64,000 nucleotides of DNA. Source: Gymnogyps californianus. Its lineage: Eukaryota > Chordata > Aves > Accipitriformes > Cathartidae. The stretch lies in NCBI RefSeq assembly GCF_018139145.2, contig NC_059474.1, forward strand, positions 45,774,344 to 45,838,343. The letters run 5' to 3'. The notes below the pieces were generated by a model that had not been told where the DNA came from, searched no databases, and saw nothing but the letters and a program-made list of their open reading frames with translations. Shown here piece by piece: positions 25,991 to 40,381 of this stretch (its first letter is position 1; the number at the start of each line of letters is the position of its first letter). Position numbers and translations under genes: made by a program.

Positions 25991-27782
25991 AGAACTACAT
26001 TCCTGTGGAACAATGAAACTGCCAGGCACTTTAGGACCCCTGAGCACAGCCTGTCAGCCCAAAGCAATTCAGTTCACTTCTGCTGTAAGAGAAAAATGCA
26101 AAAGAGGACACAAATACTGTCGGCACTGTTGAGCAGAGAGGCCTCATAGTATAATTAACAAGCCATTCAGATACCAGAGTAATTTGCATGTCATAAGCGT
26201 ATGGGGTTTTTTCTTCCCAAAAGCTTAGAGGTCTCTTTTCCAACTGTTGGTTCATTCTAGTAGTATTGCTTTAACTTTTCTGTATTATAAGTAAAAGAAA
26301 GTTGCGGAGTTTGCAGTCCTTTTTCCTATTGCTGATCCTGCAGAGAGTTTCAGTTGTTCTATTTCATGCTAAAGCCTTTGAAGACACTTATCATAGGCAT
26401 TCAAAGTAGCACAATACAGAATATAAAGTATTTCATAAAAATCTAACTATATTGAATATTGAGAATATTGACTTGGTCTCTTCATATGTCAAAGGGATAG
26501 GCAGATCTCACTGAGTTACCACCGCTGCTATTGTCAGGGTATAATTCAATCATAAATTTTGCTGAGCCTTCATGATAGTGCAGTACATCTGGACTTCATG
26601 AAATAAACCAAAAATACTTTATTGGACTTTGGAGCAAAATGTTTTTATTTCTCTGGAATGATGCTTCCTATATGTTTGCAACATGCAGCGCTCTCAAATA
26701 ATTTTTGGAAAGAAATGGCAGTTCCTAAACCCAAAATCATATCTAAGTTTTTTTCCTATTGCTTATCTGTTGCTTTTTAATCTCTCTGCAGGTCCACAGT
26801 GACATTGACATTAGTTTCTAACAGTGCAAACATACCTGTTTGGTTTTTTTTTTCCCTTGAATAAAATGTCAGCAGGTGACAATTCATGATTCACTGGTAC
26901 CATTTTGTAGTTTTACAGTCCGAAGTACAGATGAGATAGATTTCTTATCCCTTTCGGCGGGTGACAAAGTATTAAGTTGGGATACTTATAGCTGAAAATA
27001 GTCTCTGAGAACTAGGATTGTCCTGGCTTTTCTGGTAATAAACCTTCTGTGATCAGACATACAATCAAGTTACCAAAAAGACTGCTAGTTAAATGAGTGT
27101 CTTACTGCTATGCCATAAAGACATTCACATGCACCTTTTTTTCCAGTAGCAATCATCTTATTCTTGTATTCTTTGAGGCTCTCGCACAACTACCTCTCTG
27201 CAGTGTACTTCCCAGTACTATCAGTGCTTTTGGAACCATACTGGCTTTCCCTCTTGAGTTTAGTTTACAGGCTGTGGAATAGCAAGTTGTTCACTGGCTG
27301 GTGGCTTTCTTATACTCCACTTGAATGTCATCCTTTCCTCTTAGTCAATAAAACTTTTCTTACCCTTTTTGTCCATGCTGAGCATATTATATTGAAGCCT
27401 TTTAAGTCAGGCAAAGTGATATAATAGATTGCTGCTTTTTTTATCTTTTTCCCAGATACTAGGTATCCTAGCTTGTGACATTTGCCTGAGTAGCTCACTG
27501 TGGTGCTCTGTGTTTTCTGACACTGAATTCTGCTCAGCTGTCTTACGACATTCTTCTGGTAGGCTTTTGAATTCTCTATTATGACTCGGTTGTCTCTGAG
27601 AACACCTTGCTCTGGCAAATTCTAAATGCTTGGTGAATTATTACATCATACTCCTCCAAAAATCTATTTTTATCCTGTCAGCCTTTTGATGAGGTATTAC
27701 ATTATTTCCTTCCATAATCCCAAGAGTAGCATATTATTATGAGTTGCCCATTACTGTGGGTTTTATAATCTTAAAGGGATTT

Positions 27783-27798
27783 GGGGGGCGGGGGGGGG
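27783..27798 (+). repeat. G6-C-G9 homopolymer pair
   Basis: Two G-runs interrupted by a single C in AT-rich intron. Confidence 0.9.
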
Positions 27799-30700
27799 TG
27801 ATTATTGTGTCAAGATTTTGTTGTAGTTGTTGATTCAAAGTCTGTCTCCTTTTTTTGTAATTGTGCTATTTAGCTTTATAAAATTAATAGAAACTCATTA
27901 AAACATCAACTTCTTCAGAACATGCAATTGTCAGAAATCAAGCTACATTTTGATGTTTCTGTGTGGCATCCATCACTGCAGATACATAGAGTGCCATTAA
28001 CTAAGTCTTCTCCACTTGTTCTCCCTAGTTCCAGCATTTTAACTCTGGAATTATACTTGAGGAACTTTGCTGGGCAGCAAATATGAAACTGCTTTCATGT
28101 AGCCTCTGACTGGAAAGACTCATTGCAGAATAGATGGGGCAAGGGCAAGAGGGAGGCAGTGCTGTTACACAAACATCTGAAAATAAGTGTAGGCTGGGAG
28201 AGAGAAGAAAATATATATGTTTACCCTCTTCTTATCCTCTTCTGGGATTGGCAGGTAGCCCATTTGTCTCAAGACAAAATTATAGGCTGGCCACACTGAT
28301 CTGAATGAATCAGTACAGATGTTTTTCTGTTCTTATTTTTGTTTAGCCATTAATCTAGATAGATTAAACCCATCAATTTTTGTGGTCATGAGAACTTTAT
28401 GTGAATCAACAGTGGTGCCATCAAATCTTTTAAACCACAAAATTAAACCCAAGAAAATTAAAAATGGTAAATTATTCAAAGCCCATTTTCCTGAACTGCA
28501 AAGATTACTATGATACTTGAAATAAAATTGCATCAGTGCTGGAGAAAGCCTAAAAAGGAGAGAGGTCTTTTCCCTTAGAAATTGGCCTGGGAAAGAAGAG
28601 TTTTAGGAGCTTTTGATTCTATGTTAACTTGCCTAGTGTTTCCTGCTTTTGAATTATCTTCTATACAGTGCAGAAGTTGTATGGGTTTCCATTACCAAAT
28701 AAGGAAGAAAATCATTAAAGCACTTAAACTAATTGTCTGGGATACCAGGAAACTAACTGCAACTGTCATTTTAATAATTAATTATATAATCCAGTCAAGG
28801 AATTTGAAGATGGTGTACAGATAATTGGTGTACTGAATAGTCTTAATCTTCATGAAGATGACATAATTTTTCTTGAATATTCTTTCCTTAATTAATATGG
28901 GTGAAAATTTTAAGCAATCTGCGTACAGTACTTGCAGCATTTCTGGAATGCAAAACCACATATCTGCTTTATGTAGAGCATCATTAAGGGCTGACCTTCC
29001 AGAGACCCGCCTAGACCTATGCTTGGTTATTTGAAAGAGAGGTAGGGATAGTATAGTAGTATGGCAAGCAGTCAGGAATCTTGTAGTAAAGTCAGTGTCA
29101 GTACAGGAGCAAAGGACTGTAATCACCAATGTGAGAGAGAGACAGACAAAAAAGACCGAGGCGGTGTGTCCTGTCTTCCTAACAGCATGTGAATCTCCTT
29201 CAGCAGCTGAAGTACCAGAATCTAGATTAACTTCTCAAAACATGTGAATTTTCGAAGTAATCCATCTACTCTCATCCTGAATTTCAAGCCAAGGGTTTGA
29301 CTTATGAGGAATCTACATATGCAATGCAAAGTGTTCTTTAAGACATGCTGTGGACCCTATTTAATTCTAATACAGAATTTTAATATAGAGATTGAGAGGA
29401 GGAAGAATACGTTACTAAGGATAATGGGGAGAATACAAAATACTAGAGAGATGAGATGAGAATGGAAAAAAGTGAAGATAAATTTTCAGGAGGTTTGGAG
29501 GTGCTGAAGAAAGTTCAAAGGATATTGCTGTGCGTGTAGAAATATTTATTGAGTATTTTCACTGAGGATTCAGTGCAAGATAAACTACTTTTCCCCATAA
29601 ATAAAGCTGTATTTCTTTCTTGAAATAACATGTGACTACACCCTGTAGTTCTTACTATCTGAGCTTCAATGAAAACAGTTGTGTGCATTGAAATTCTTTC
29701 ACAATTTATTATCAATTAATTTTAATTATGAGTTATAAGCAACTTTAGTGAATTTATGCTTGGTTTTGCTAACATCAAATAGATAGTTTGGCTGAATGGT
29801 TTCAAAAAACTCATATCACACTTTCCTGGTTTAGATTTAAAAATATTTTTGGTCCCTCATGTCATTGTCCTGTGTATCTTTTTTTCAAAACTTCATGGTC
29901 AATGACTTGCTCATAAACTAATCTGTTCTGAATAATTAATATGCGGACTTACTCTATTGAATTTCTTTAAATCAGTAAATCTGCAAATTATACTTTTTTC
30001 AAAGCTGTTTGTAATTAAATAGAATTGGCTTGTACTTAAGTCTTTTGGTCTACCTTGAAAAAATAAAATAAAGTGGTACTGCATGTTACATTTGGTACTT
30101 TCAGGAAAATTCTACCTTATGGAAGAAAGCTAGATGTTGTGTTTTGTCTTGTTTAGACTAAGCACAATTTAATACAATTAATTGTCATATTTTATAACAG
30201 TAATTTACAGAAGGACTTGGCTTTTTAAAATGCAAACAGTCAAGTGAGATAAGAGAGGTATTTCAATTATTATAGTAAAAAATCATTAGAATGCTAACAC
30301 AGCTTTCAAAAGATAAGTTAGATGTATTCAGGATGAATGCTCTATGAAAATATATTTTTGGCATTGAGCAGAATTCAGGTTTTCATCCCACACACACACT
30401 TGTTTAAAAACTGATTTAAAGTTCATTAAGTCCAATTAAGCATTAAATATTTCAACTGCTTCACTTCTAATTTTCTTCATTTTTAAATCATTGAAGTCCA
30501 TAGTAAATACAAAATAAACAGTGTAGACTTGTTTTTAGCTGTAATTGAAAGACAGCAGAAAAATCTAAATTTTTTGCGTGAAATTATTTAGCCGTTAAAT
30601 GGGTTGAAATTCAATTAGACTTGACATAAGGAAAACATATCTTCCCATCATGTTAGTGGGAACCACAATTTTTAATTTTCTAGCTACAGTTCTCACAAAC

Positions 30701-33700
30701 CAATTCTACAGGTCATTTTCTAATAATGTAGATCTCACTGTGGGCTAAGAACAGGACATGGAAAACGGCTTTGAAAACTACCAGCAGTAAGCATATGTGA
30801 CAAATTACTGACTCCAGTAATTGAGCTTTATCCATGGACCTATTAAGAAATGAAAGTAATTCTGTAAACTGATTCTTCATTTGGTTGGCTAAGTTAGTAG
30901 AAGTTTGTGGTTTCTGCCAAAGCTAAAATTTCTCTCTGTGTGTGTATGTATGTTTGTGTTAAAATACTTTAATGTATTAAGTAAAAATAGGGTTGTATTT
31001 TTGGTCAGTTTAATTGCCTTTTCCTGAGTTTGTTGCATTCCTGTTGGCTTTGTAGACTAAACATGCAAAGCAAAACTGCTGCTATTTTCAGCAGACTAGC
31101 AATATTATCATTGACTGAACTGGATAAATGCTGTTTCTAATGGATGCATGATGGGTCATGTCCTTCAATTTACCTGTGTGTATAGCCATTCAAGTTCTTT
31201 GAGTATCTGTCTTGCATTACTAAAGAAAACTGTTTCTGAGTACACATTACACTTGAAATCAGGTATGACTACTTCCCAAATTGCACACTGTTCATCAGAA
31301 GGTAGTCATCTGCCAGCAAATCATAAAATCCGTGTACTGTTTCTTAAATTGTTGAACGGGTTTGGGTAGGATTGGTAACGTATGTATGTTTCGTACATTA
31401 CTAATTTGAGGTACAAAGAATCTTTTTGGGAACAGCTTTGCTCGTTTTAGAAACTTACCAGAAATATATTGTATGATGAGGTAACAATTCTTAGAGGTCA
31501 TTTTAAGATTAGTTTTGCAATTTCATTTGAGTAAAGCTGATTAAGGAAAGCTTCACCTAAAGTCTAGAACATGAAAATCAATTAACATTTTGGAATTGCA
31601 TCTAATATTACTATCTAGATAGAGCTCAAATACCCCAGTAATTATAATTATATTTTAACTGTTCACATACTTTTTTTCTTAGTAAGAAAACACATTCCAC
31701 ATAGACTGCACAGATATCTAGGCTATTGTTCTGGAGGGGGAAAAAAAAGCAAACAGCAAACCAGTGCCCCAACACTATCATCTTAACCTGTTTCCAGTGT
31801 GCTTTTAAAAATGAAATGGATCATAAAATCAGACAAATATTAAAAGATAAGTTATATTAAAATGCAGATATTGGTTAAATACGATTATGTCTTGACAAAA
31901 GATATTTTTCATTGGTTTACTGTTTTACCAGAAACAGGGATTAACTCTCTGATTAGTTTCTTCAAATACAACAATATAAAGCAGAAGTGTTCTTTCTTTT
32001 AGCTCAAGAAACATAAACATTTAATGGGACCTATAAATAAATGATTGTTTTTTAGTGTATAATTTCAGAAGCTTCAGGGCTTGTAACTTAATATTATATG
32101 AGATTATCAAGACCTTTGTGGATGAGGAAAAAAGATGTTGTTATTAGGATATTTAATAGAACCTATTTAAATTGATTTTTGGGGTATAGATATTCTTTAT
32201 CTTTGAAGAGATAATCTTTTCTTTCCATATATAATTTTTATCAAAGAACAAATCAATTTTCTATATAGTAATAAAATATTATGAGAATGTAAAAACTGAA
32301 CTGTGTTTTATAATTTCAGTCCTAGTGTTTTTAGACCTGAAACTGTTAGATTTTTACACAGGCATGGAAATAGAAAACAAATCTCATATTCCGTTGGTCC
32401 AGTGTTCACAAACATATATCTTCTGGAATAAGCAACTGTCAACTGTGAGCTGAAATACTGGGCTGAACATTCTCTGCTAATATAATACCTATCTTCTACA
32501 GAAGATCATTCAGTGACCTGTGTTTTGGCATTTCTTAGGAGCATGATGTGACTGCAAAGAATCCCCGGTATTATGGCTGTCCTGAAGAAAGCAGTATCTA
32601 AAAACTTTGAGCAGTGAGGAAAATGTAGGACTGAGAGAGAGCTCCGAGTGCTTACAGGGCTGGGTGAGCGGTTTACTGCAGTACTCTGCCATTTATACAG
32701 ATGGTGTTAGCCAACAGGTAGTTTTCTGGGTGGTTTTCCATAGCTTTGCAGTTGCTGGTGGCATTGAAGCTTCAGGAGCAGCAATATGTACCTTTGGCAG
32801 AGAATTCTATTAACCTACTGGTATCCAAACTCAGCTGTGAAAAAGGGAGGTGATGACTCTTCATTATCTTCAGATAGCAAGTCAGTTTTTCCTAAACTTG
32901 TGAACAGTAACTGTTCCAGTATGATGTGTACTAATATGAGTTCATATCAGTGGGAGATGGGGTAACACTGCAACAAAAAGCTCTACTGTTTGTGCTTCCT
33001 TCTATCTCTTTTCACCTTTGCTTTGCTAATGAGAAACACAAAACAATGGAACCTGTTAGTAGACACGGAGGAGGCTATAGCTTGCGAGGAGCTGGGACTG
33101 CAGGAGACAATTTAAAGTACATAGGCAGCAGCTATTTTAAGTCTGAGCATGTGTTTTATCGTGAGTGTTTCTATGGGCTTCTTCCCAAGAATGCAAAGTA
33201 GTCCTGCACTATGTATGATGATCAAGGGACCATTAGCGTGGTCATGTCTGACAAAGTAAAAAAGAGAGCGTTTACTTCCTTTTAACGTCTGAGCAGAATG
33301 CTCCTAATTTAATGCAGGACTAACCATTTGTCCACAGCAAGAGGCTGAATTTGCTTTTGTTGTAATTTACATGAGTCATACCTCTGCAAAATCCTTCAGC
33401 CATCTGCCATCAGTCAATAAATCCTTTTTTAATTTCCATTAGTTCTTATTAGAAAGACTGAGGAAATCCACCCATCTGTTTGATAGAAACGTTATGGCCA
33501 CAGGAAAAGCACATCAAGACTTTTGTCACTCTTTGCTTTAGGGGTGGGGGGGATAATAATCTAGAACAATTGCAGTAATCTGTGGAAATGTTCAGTGTGT
33601 GCTGCTGAGAGAATCTTTGCATATTAATACATTGAGTAATTGAGGAACAAAATATTGCGATAGTCCAGCAATTCAGTGCTAATACTAGAGCGCAAAGTCT

Positions 33701-34631
33701 CTTTTGCTTTTAACATGATTAATTCTACCGTAGTGAGTAAAACAACCTGTATAACAAGTCAGAAACAGTCAAGGAAAACTTCGTGGTAGAGAAATAGAAT
33801 GGGGTAAGGGAAAGAGATGTGTGACCATATCCTAAAGGCAAATTCACAGAATATAAGTTCTTCTGAAAAGGTAACATTTGTATTTGCTGAGCATGACATA
33901 TTATTTTTTAGCATTGAACAAATAATAATCTAAATAAATTGGACCTAATTTTAGTGTCAGACGGCAAAAGGGCAATAACAGAAACCACATCTGTTTTGAA
34001 AGCTGCTATTTAAACAGCCAGTTCTTGTTGCTGACCAAATATTTCTGTTCTGACAAAATATTTTTCTTTGTATCTGACAATATCCTAATACATACCAAGA
34101 AATGGTTATATTACATTATGCCTGGTGAAATTCTGCTTAGAGGACCTCCTTTGGCAAAAAAGTCACCATCAATATTGTGTGACGAGAACTAGCTTTGAAG
34201 GAAAATATTGACTACAGACTCTGTTCCAGAAGGTCACACTGTGGCAGCATGTGTTAATGATAAGAGATAAAATAAGACTCAAAGAAGTGCCTAAATATAT
34301 ACCCACTTGTGAATATTAAACTGGAAAATTTTCTGCTGAGAAGAGTTTCTGAGTGTTCCTCAACTCTTTTGCTGAGATATACACCATAAAGTTAGTTAAT
34401 GCTCAGAGTTGAGTTTAGATTCCTATATTTGACCCTTTGCAAGAAGCTTTGTAGCAAAGCAATTACAGTGTCTTGTTCAGCATGAATTGCAGTATATACT
34501 TATTTTTAATAATAGTCCACATATATGTTGAAATTCTGGATGCCAGAAATGTTTGTTACTGGTAAGTGTTTTGGCTTCAGCAGTATCTATTGGGGGTGTT
34601 TTGTGCCCTTGCATGGATAAAGAAGTCAGTG

Positions 34632-34643
34632 CCCCCCCCCCCC
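34632..34643 (+). repeat. C12 homopolymer
   Basis: Twelve consecutive C bases in intron; no coding context. Confidence 0.9.
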
Positions 34644-37600
34644 AATCCTTCTTTCTGTCTTCCTGTCCTGATAATCTGTTTTTTTTAATCAGACCTACTT
34701 ACTTTTTAAATATTTGTTCTTACGGTTATGATTTTCTTTTTACGTGTTTGGTTGTTTGGTTTCTCTTTGCCCTGGGGAAAAAAATGGAATAATAGATTTG
34801 TTAATCTGCCTGTGACCTTCACAGCTCTGGAATTGCTTGGCTGTTGTTCATAACACACCTGGCACATGTGGACTTGTAAATTTATTCTGCTGAGGTTTTT
34901 TTATCTGTCTTTTGCATAATCCCTTAGAATTGTCAGAAGTTGGGAACCTAGAAGATCACGCACAGTTAGGATATAGATTGGTTTCTCAGTTTATAGCCAG
35001 AGTGGCTGCTCTCAGCACCTGAAATGTGCCCGAGATCATGGCTTGTAATCAGAAGCTTCCAACTGTGAAAACAAAAACGGTTGATCTGAGCCAAGGAATG
35101 GGTAAGATACCTTTAGCAGCAGAAACCTCAGTACCCATGCCATGATTGCCACCATCTGCCCTGCTAAGGAACATGGCTTGGTGAGGTGATCTCACTTTTC
35201 TGAGTACACTTTAGTGTCAGGCCTCTCACATTTAAATCTTTTCTGAAATAGATTTTCTTTTCCAGTTCCTTTTCTTTGAGTTCTTGGTGCTCTCTGGCAC
35301 TTGTTCAGTATCTGAGACTGAGTCTACCAAGTTGCCTCAGGGATACCTCTGAAGCCTGGGCACTCATTCAGGCCCAGGAAGGCTGTCCCCACCTTCTTTA
35401 AGGTCAGATCACCTTTATCATCAGGAGTACAGATTCTGAGAATAGCCTGTAATTCACTTCTCTGGCACACGCTAATTTACTTAACATGAGAATTAAGGCC
35501 ATTAAGACAAAGTGTCTTCCTCTTCATGAGATCATTTCTCTATTACTTAGAATAGGCTAGAGTTGAGGGGCACCCCGCTCTGTCTCTGGTGATACATACC
35601 ATATCCAAATGAATTTAAAGCGTTCTTCAGGAGGATTAAAAAAAGTACTGCAGACTCTGTACCTTTAAGCTGAGAAGTTAAATGAAGAATTGAATATCTG
35701 CCCAGGCAAATAAGTACTTTGACATAAGTGACTTCTTTAAATCTCCCTTCTTATGACTTAGGTTATTCTTAAAGTTGAAAAGGCCTTGCAGAAGAAGCCC
35801 CATCACATCCACATCTTTTCGGAATAAATGTAAGCACTGTGTTTGGCCTAGGTAATAGGTTAATATTTAGTAACCAGTTTCCACCTTTAGTAGTATGTCT
35901 TCTCATATTACTGATACCTTTTTCAGAAGGACTTGTGACTCTATGAAGCTGGCCATGTATCAAGTATTAGATCTCAAAAGCAGTCCCAAAATTCTTGACC
36001 ATTTGTCTTGACGGATTTTTGAAGAATAACAGATTGCACTGAAACCTCTTACAAGTCAGAAAGGATGGAACTGCCTTGAAGACTTGTAACACATTTCAGC
36101 TGACCTACAAATGTAACTAGAACATGCCTTTCTTGGAGATGTGTATCATGGTTCCTTGCTGTTTCTGTTTACTCTCACACAGCAGTGTACCCTTGCTGAA
36201 TTAGCTATGGTTGACAGCCTTTAATGAAGATCCGTATTCACAGGAAGGACTCAAAGTAATTTTAAGTGGTCAGGGCATTGCTTGGAGTCACTAAAGTTTT
36301 GAATTGACGTGGTGACAGTTCCTTAGGGTTTTAAAGAAACATTAATTTAACAAAAAGAGAGTTCTTGAACTCTGTCACATATACTCGCTTCCCATTCTTT
36401 TCCTATTCAGTCCAATCCAGTGATATATTATATGCAGTATATGCACAAGGGACCATGTTCCAATTTACACACTGATATTTTGACCCATTTATTAAAAGGC
36501 CAAAAAAAATTTCTTAGCTCATTGTAGCAGTCACAAAGTATAAATGCACATGTGGACTTTGCATCTCGGAGAAGTCTGGTTACTGGTGATTAAATTTTAT
36601 TAACATTTACAATCTGTTTGAGACTTCAAAAACATATTTTGAATATTTGGGAAAGGATCTTGACTATCTCTTCCAACAACAGAGTGGGTGAAGTTAGAAG
36701 GTGAAATAAGCTTATTAGTTTATAAAGGTGAAAATCTGTATCTAAATCCTATTTGTTTTATGAACAGCTGATACATCTAATGGGAGAACAATGCATTTCT
36801 GAGAAGTACTGAAGTGAGAATTTTTGTATTCCTGTTTTTCTTTAAAACAAACCCCAGGAACATCCCCCTGCCAACCCAGATGTGAAGAATGTCCATACTT
36901 AAAACTCTAGAAAAAGAAACAGAGCAGTAATACCAATAGCTTTTAACATATTCATCTTTAAATAAATTCAGGGTTGTTTTATTCTTTCTAAAAGACAATT
37001 TTGTGTCCACCCTACACACTTCCCCTTTACTAGTCAGGGAGTGTAGAAAAAAGAAGAGAAAAAAAGATCAAGTTTCATTCTCAAGATTATTTGCGGAGTG
37101 ACTCTGTCTGGAAAGCCCGCAGTGTATTAGTTTGGAGAACAAGCAGGAAATCCAGCTTTTTCAGGGGGCACTGAACACATAATGCACAATCTAAGCAACT
37201 GGAACTCTCATAAACAAATTGAGTCTTGCAAAGCAAATCTACGTAGTGCTTTAATCTCACTTTTCTCAGGGCAGGAATAATAGTAATAGTCATAATAATA
37301 ACAAAAATAATATTCCTTGCCTCTACCACGTGAACGTTGTGGAACCCCTTGTTTGTAAATGATAGAATTAAATCTCCGAATTTGATCTCCAAACGAGGCT
37401 AAGTTCTGGTTACCTGTCAGTGGTGGAAAGCTACAATCTTGGAATCAGGGTAATATGAAGCTCTTTTCCACCTTTTTTCTTCTTCCTTTTTCAGTCAAGG
37501 TCTAGAGGCAAATTTAGATTAAACCTGCTCAAACTTACAAATCATTGAAAGAAGAGTGTCATCCCTTCACACAGTGGGGTATGTACCACAGTACAATTTT

Positions 37601-40319
37601 CTTTCCAATGTACTGCTTTTTCTAAAGAGCTCAGTCTTTAAAACCAGTTTTGTATGCCTATGGATACTAGAATTAGAAGACTTCAAGACTAATAGTAGTT
37701 AATACATGCTTTTTATTTCCAGATAGGGATTTTTGAAAATACACTTTGGGTGTCTAATTAGTGAGGAAATTAACCCTGAATAAAAATCTTGTACTAGTAT
37801 GCAGAATTCAGTCATACTGAATCACCAGAGATTTTGTCACCATTTTTCAGTGCGTATAAAGTATGTTTTTAGACAGTACATGAGTTTTCTGTGAATTCCT
37901 TATATTTTAATTTTGAATTAAATGAGTTTGCAAAAATAGAATAGAGTTTGACCAAATCCACTAAGTAATCTGATAGTAGTAGTACAATTGTATCTGTATA
38001 TTTTTATCTCATGTATGGAAAGGAAATATCTTTATCAAGATATTAATTTCTTTATCACAATGTTGTATTATCTAAATCAAATCTGTGCCTGCTATTTCAA
38101 GAAACCAAACAAGATGAAATTTATATAAAATTTGTTTGTAGAGTTTCTTAAATGAGTTCCTAGACTTGATTGCTATTTAATACAAAAATAAGAACTGAGG
38201 ATAATTGTTGTTTATAACTACAATTATTTCTATGCAACTGCTAGTACTTTATTGTAGTTTTCCCACTGTATTCCTGTTTTTCTGAAACAACAAAAATATA
38301 ATAGCAGCTAAATTGTTCTGCTGTGAATGTAGTTATGTTAAGCAGTCGTATCCAGTTATTATTTTCCCATTCTTAATTGGATAATTGACACTTTTCAAAA
38401 TATTAAATGCTTTGAACAAACAGTTATCTGATATATTATTTACAAATGAACTTAGCTGTTGCTTTGTTATTTTTAGTGCACATAAGTATACATATTTGTA
38501 TACACGGTCTGTTTCTGACAACTTCCCAACATCATATTTTCTCCAGAACAGTAACAGCAATATCACATGGCAGGGGGTGACTTTTTAATGGCAGTTATTG
38601 TTTAATGTATCTACTCTTATTTTTGAACTTGTTTGACATTTGTTTCTGTTGTTTAGCAGTCTGAAAATTCAAACAAACATGTTTTCACAATAAATTTGCA
38701 CTTGGAGTTTCTGTGTTGTCCAGGCCTCTCATCTCTCATTACTTTCCTGCTATTGTAGTTCTATTAACCAGCACAACTGCCACTGTTCTTTGTTAACACA
38801 AGTAACTGGAATATTACATTTGAAACTGGAACTGATTTTGCTCTAAAATAATATATCATATCTGATGATAGAGTAAGGTATTTTGAAAATTAGTTTTTCC
38901 ATTATATTAAGGAAGCATTTGAATATAATGATTGCTTCCATAGTTTGGAAAGATGAGGAAAAATTGACCTGTTTTTCCTAATCTATTATTTTAGAGTTTT
39001 ATCAGATATATTAAATGCTATTATTAAACATTTGCACTTTTTTTTCTTAACAAATATGTAGAATTTTGTTTCACGGTCAAGGGTCTCTTCAATTTGCAGA
39101 TGCTAGTATAATTCAGTCACTGAAAGCTTATCTGCTCTTGCTGTACATTGTCTTGGCGTTTGCACTCTGACCAGGTAAAACTCCTTGGAGGGAGAAAGTG
39201 GCTCCTTCTCCGTAGACCGGCTGAGCCTGTATGGCTTCAGGACTGTGTAGAAGCTTCACAAAATATATGGTGGGGCAGAGCATCTTAGTATGGTTTGAGA
39301 TTAGAATACCCCTAAAGAGGAATACCCCAAAAGGCAACATATAATGTTGCCTTTTCCTCCTTCAGAATTTGTTTTTAGAGACTGGAAGCCTATTTACTTT
39401 AAAAAGAAAGCTTTGAAAGGAGGAGTTCCATCTCAGGCCTTCAGCTGACATTGGATCCTGTCACTATGTCAAATTCTTAAAACTCTCAAAACCTACTAAA
39501 AGATAGTGAAGCTGTTTTGTATCAGTAAAAATCTGAAAATGAGATTTAAGTAGTCACTGTTGTATGGATAAGAATAGAAATGGCAGACATGGGTGTAACA
39601 TTTCTATAAATGGACAAGAATTGTGTCCATTTTGCATGTTCGATATTCTGAAATCTTACACCACCTCCCTTCATTTATCTGCGAAGAGGAGGTGCAGGGA
39701 ATTAAAACTGTCCGCTTTGCCGTAGTTCCACAGTCTGTTGTGAGAGGATAGATGGACCCAAAACTGCTGTGCGGCCCATATTAGTAAACGGTTTTTGTTT
39801 TAAACTTGTTTTAAAGTGTTAGATGTTATCTTGTGTTCAGTGTCATGTTTACATAGATAAAACAAACCACCTATTTCAGATTCTTTATATAAAATATAGT
39901 AACTATAAAGATACCTGTTCAGGAAGCAATATATGTGTTAGGTATTACAAAGACAATCTTCCATAATCTCTTAGCACTGTGCTCAGTGATCCCTAAAACG
40001 ATCCCAAGAAAAGCCATTAACGAGGCAATACAAACATAAGTAAATTTTAACATTATCAAAGAAATATTTTATTTAGATTGGAAGAGTAATAAAAAAAATT
40101 ATGAAAACTTTCCACTGTTTATTGGAATGAAATAATACAGAGCTGGAATATGTTTTTCATATCTAAAAATTGTGATAAGAATTATTATATGGTATTTTCA
40201 GCCACAAATGGTCTTTCAAGTCAGCTGTTCTCATTTAGTAAGAGTATAGCTTGATTTTTTTTAATATCTATTTTTATCCTAAAAACGTAGGATAAGTAAA
40301 GTCAGAGACTTTTGCTGTT

Positions 40320-40381
40320 AAAAAGAAAAAAAAACCAAAACACAAAACCAAAAAAGCAACAAAAAAAACAAAACCCAAAAA
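40320..40381 (+). repeat. 62-nt A/C-rich tract
   Basis: The run is A and C only apart from G at 40325 and 40356, in an ACCAAAACACAAAACC-like arrangement with C runs no longer than three. Confidence 0.85.
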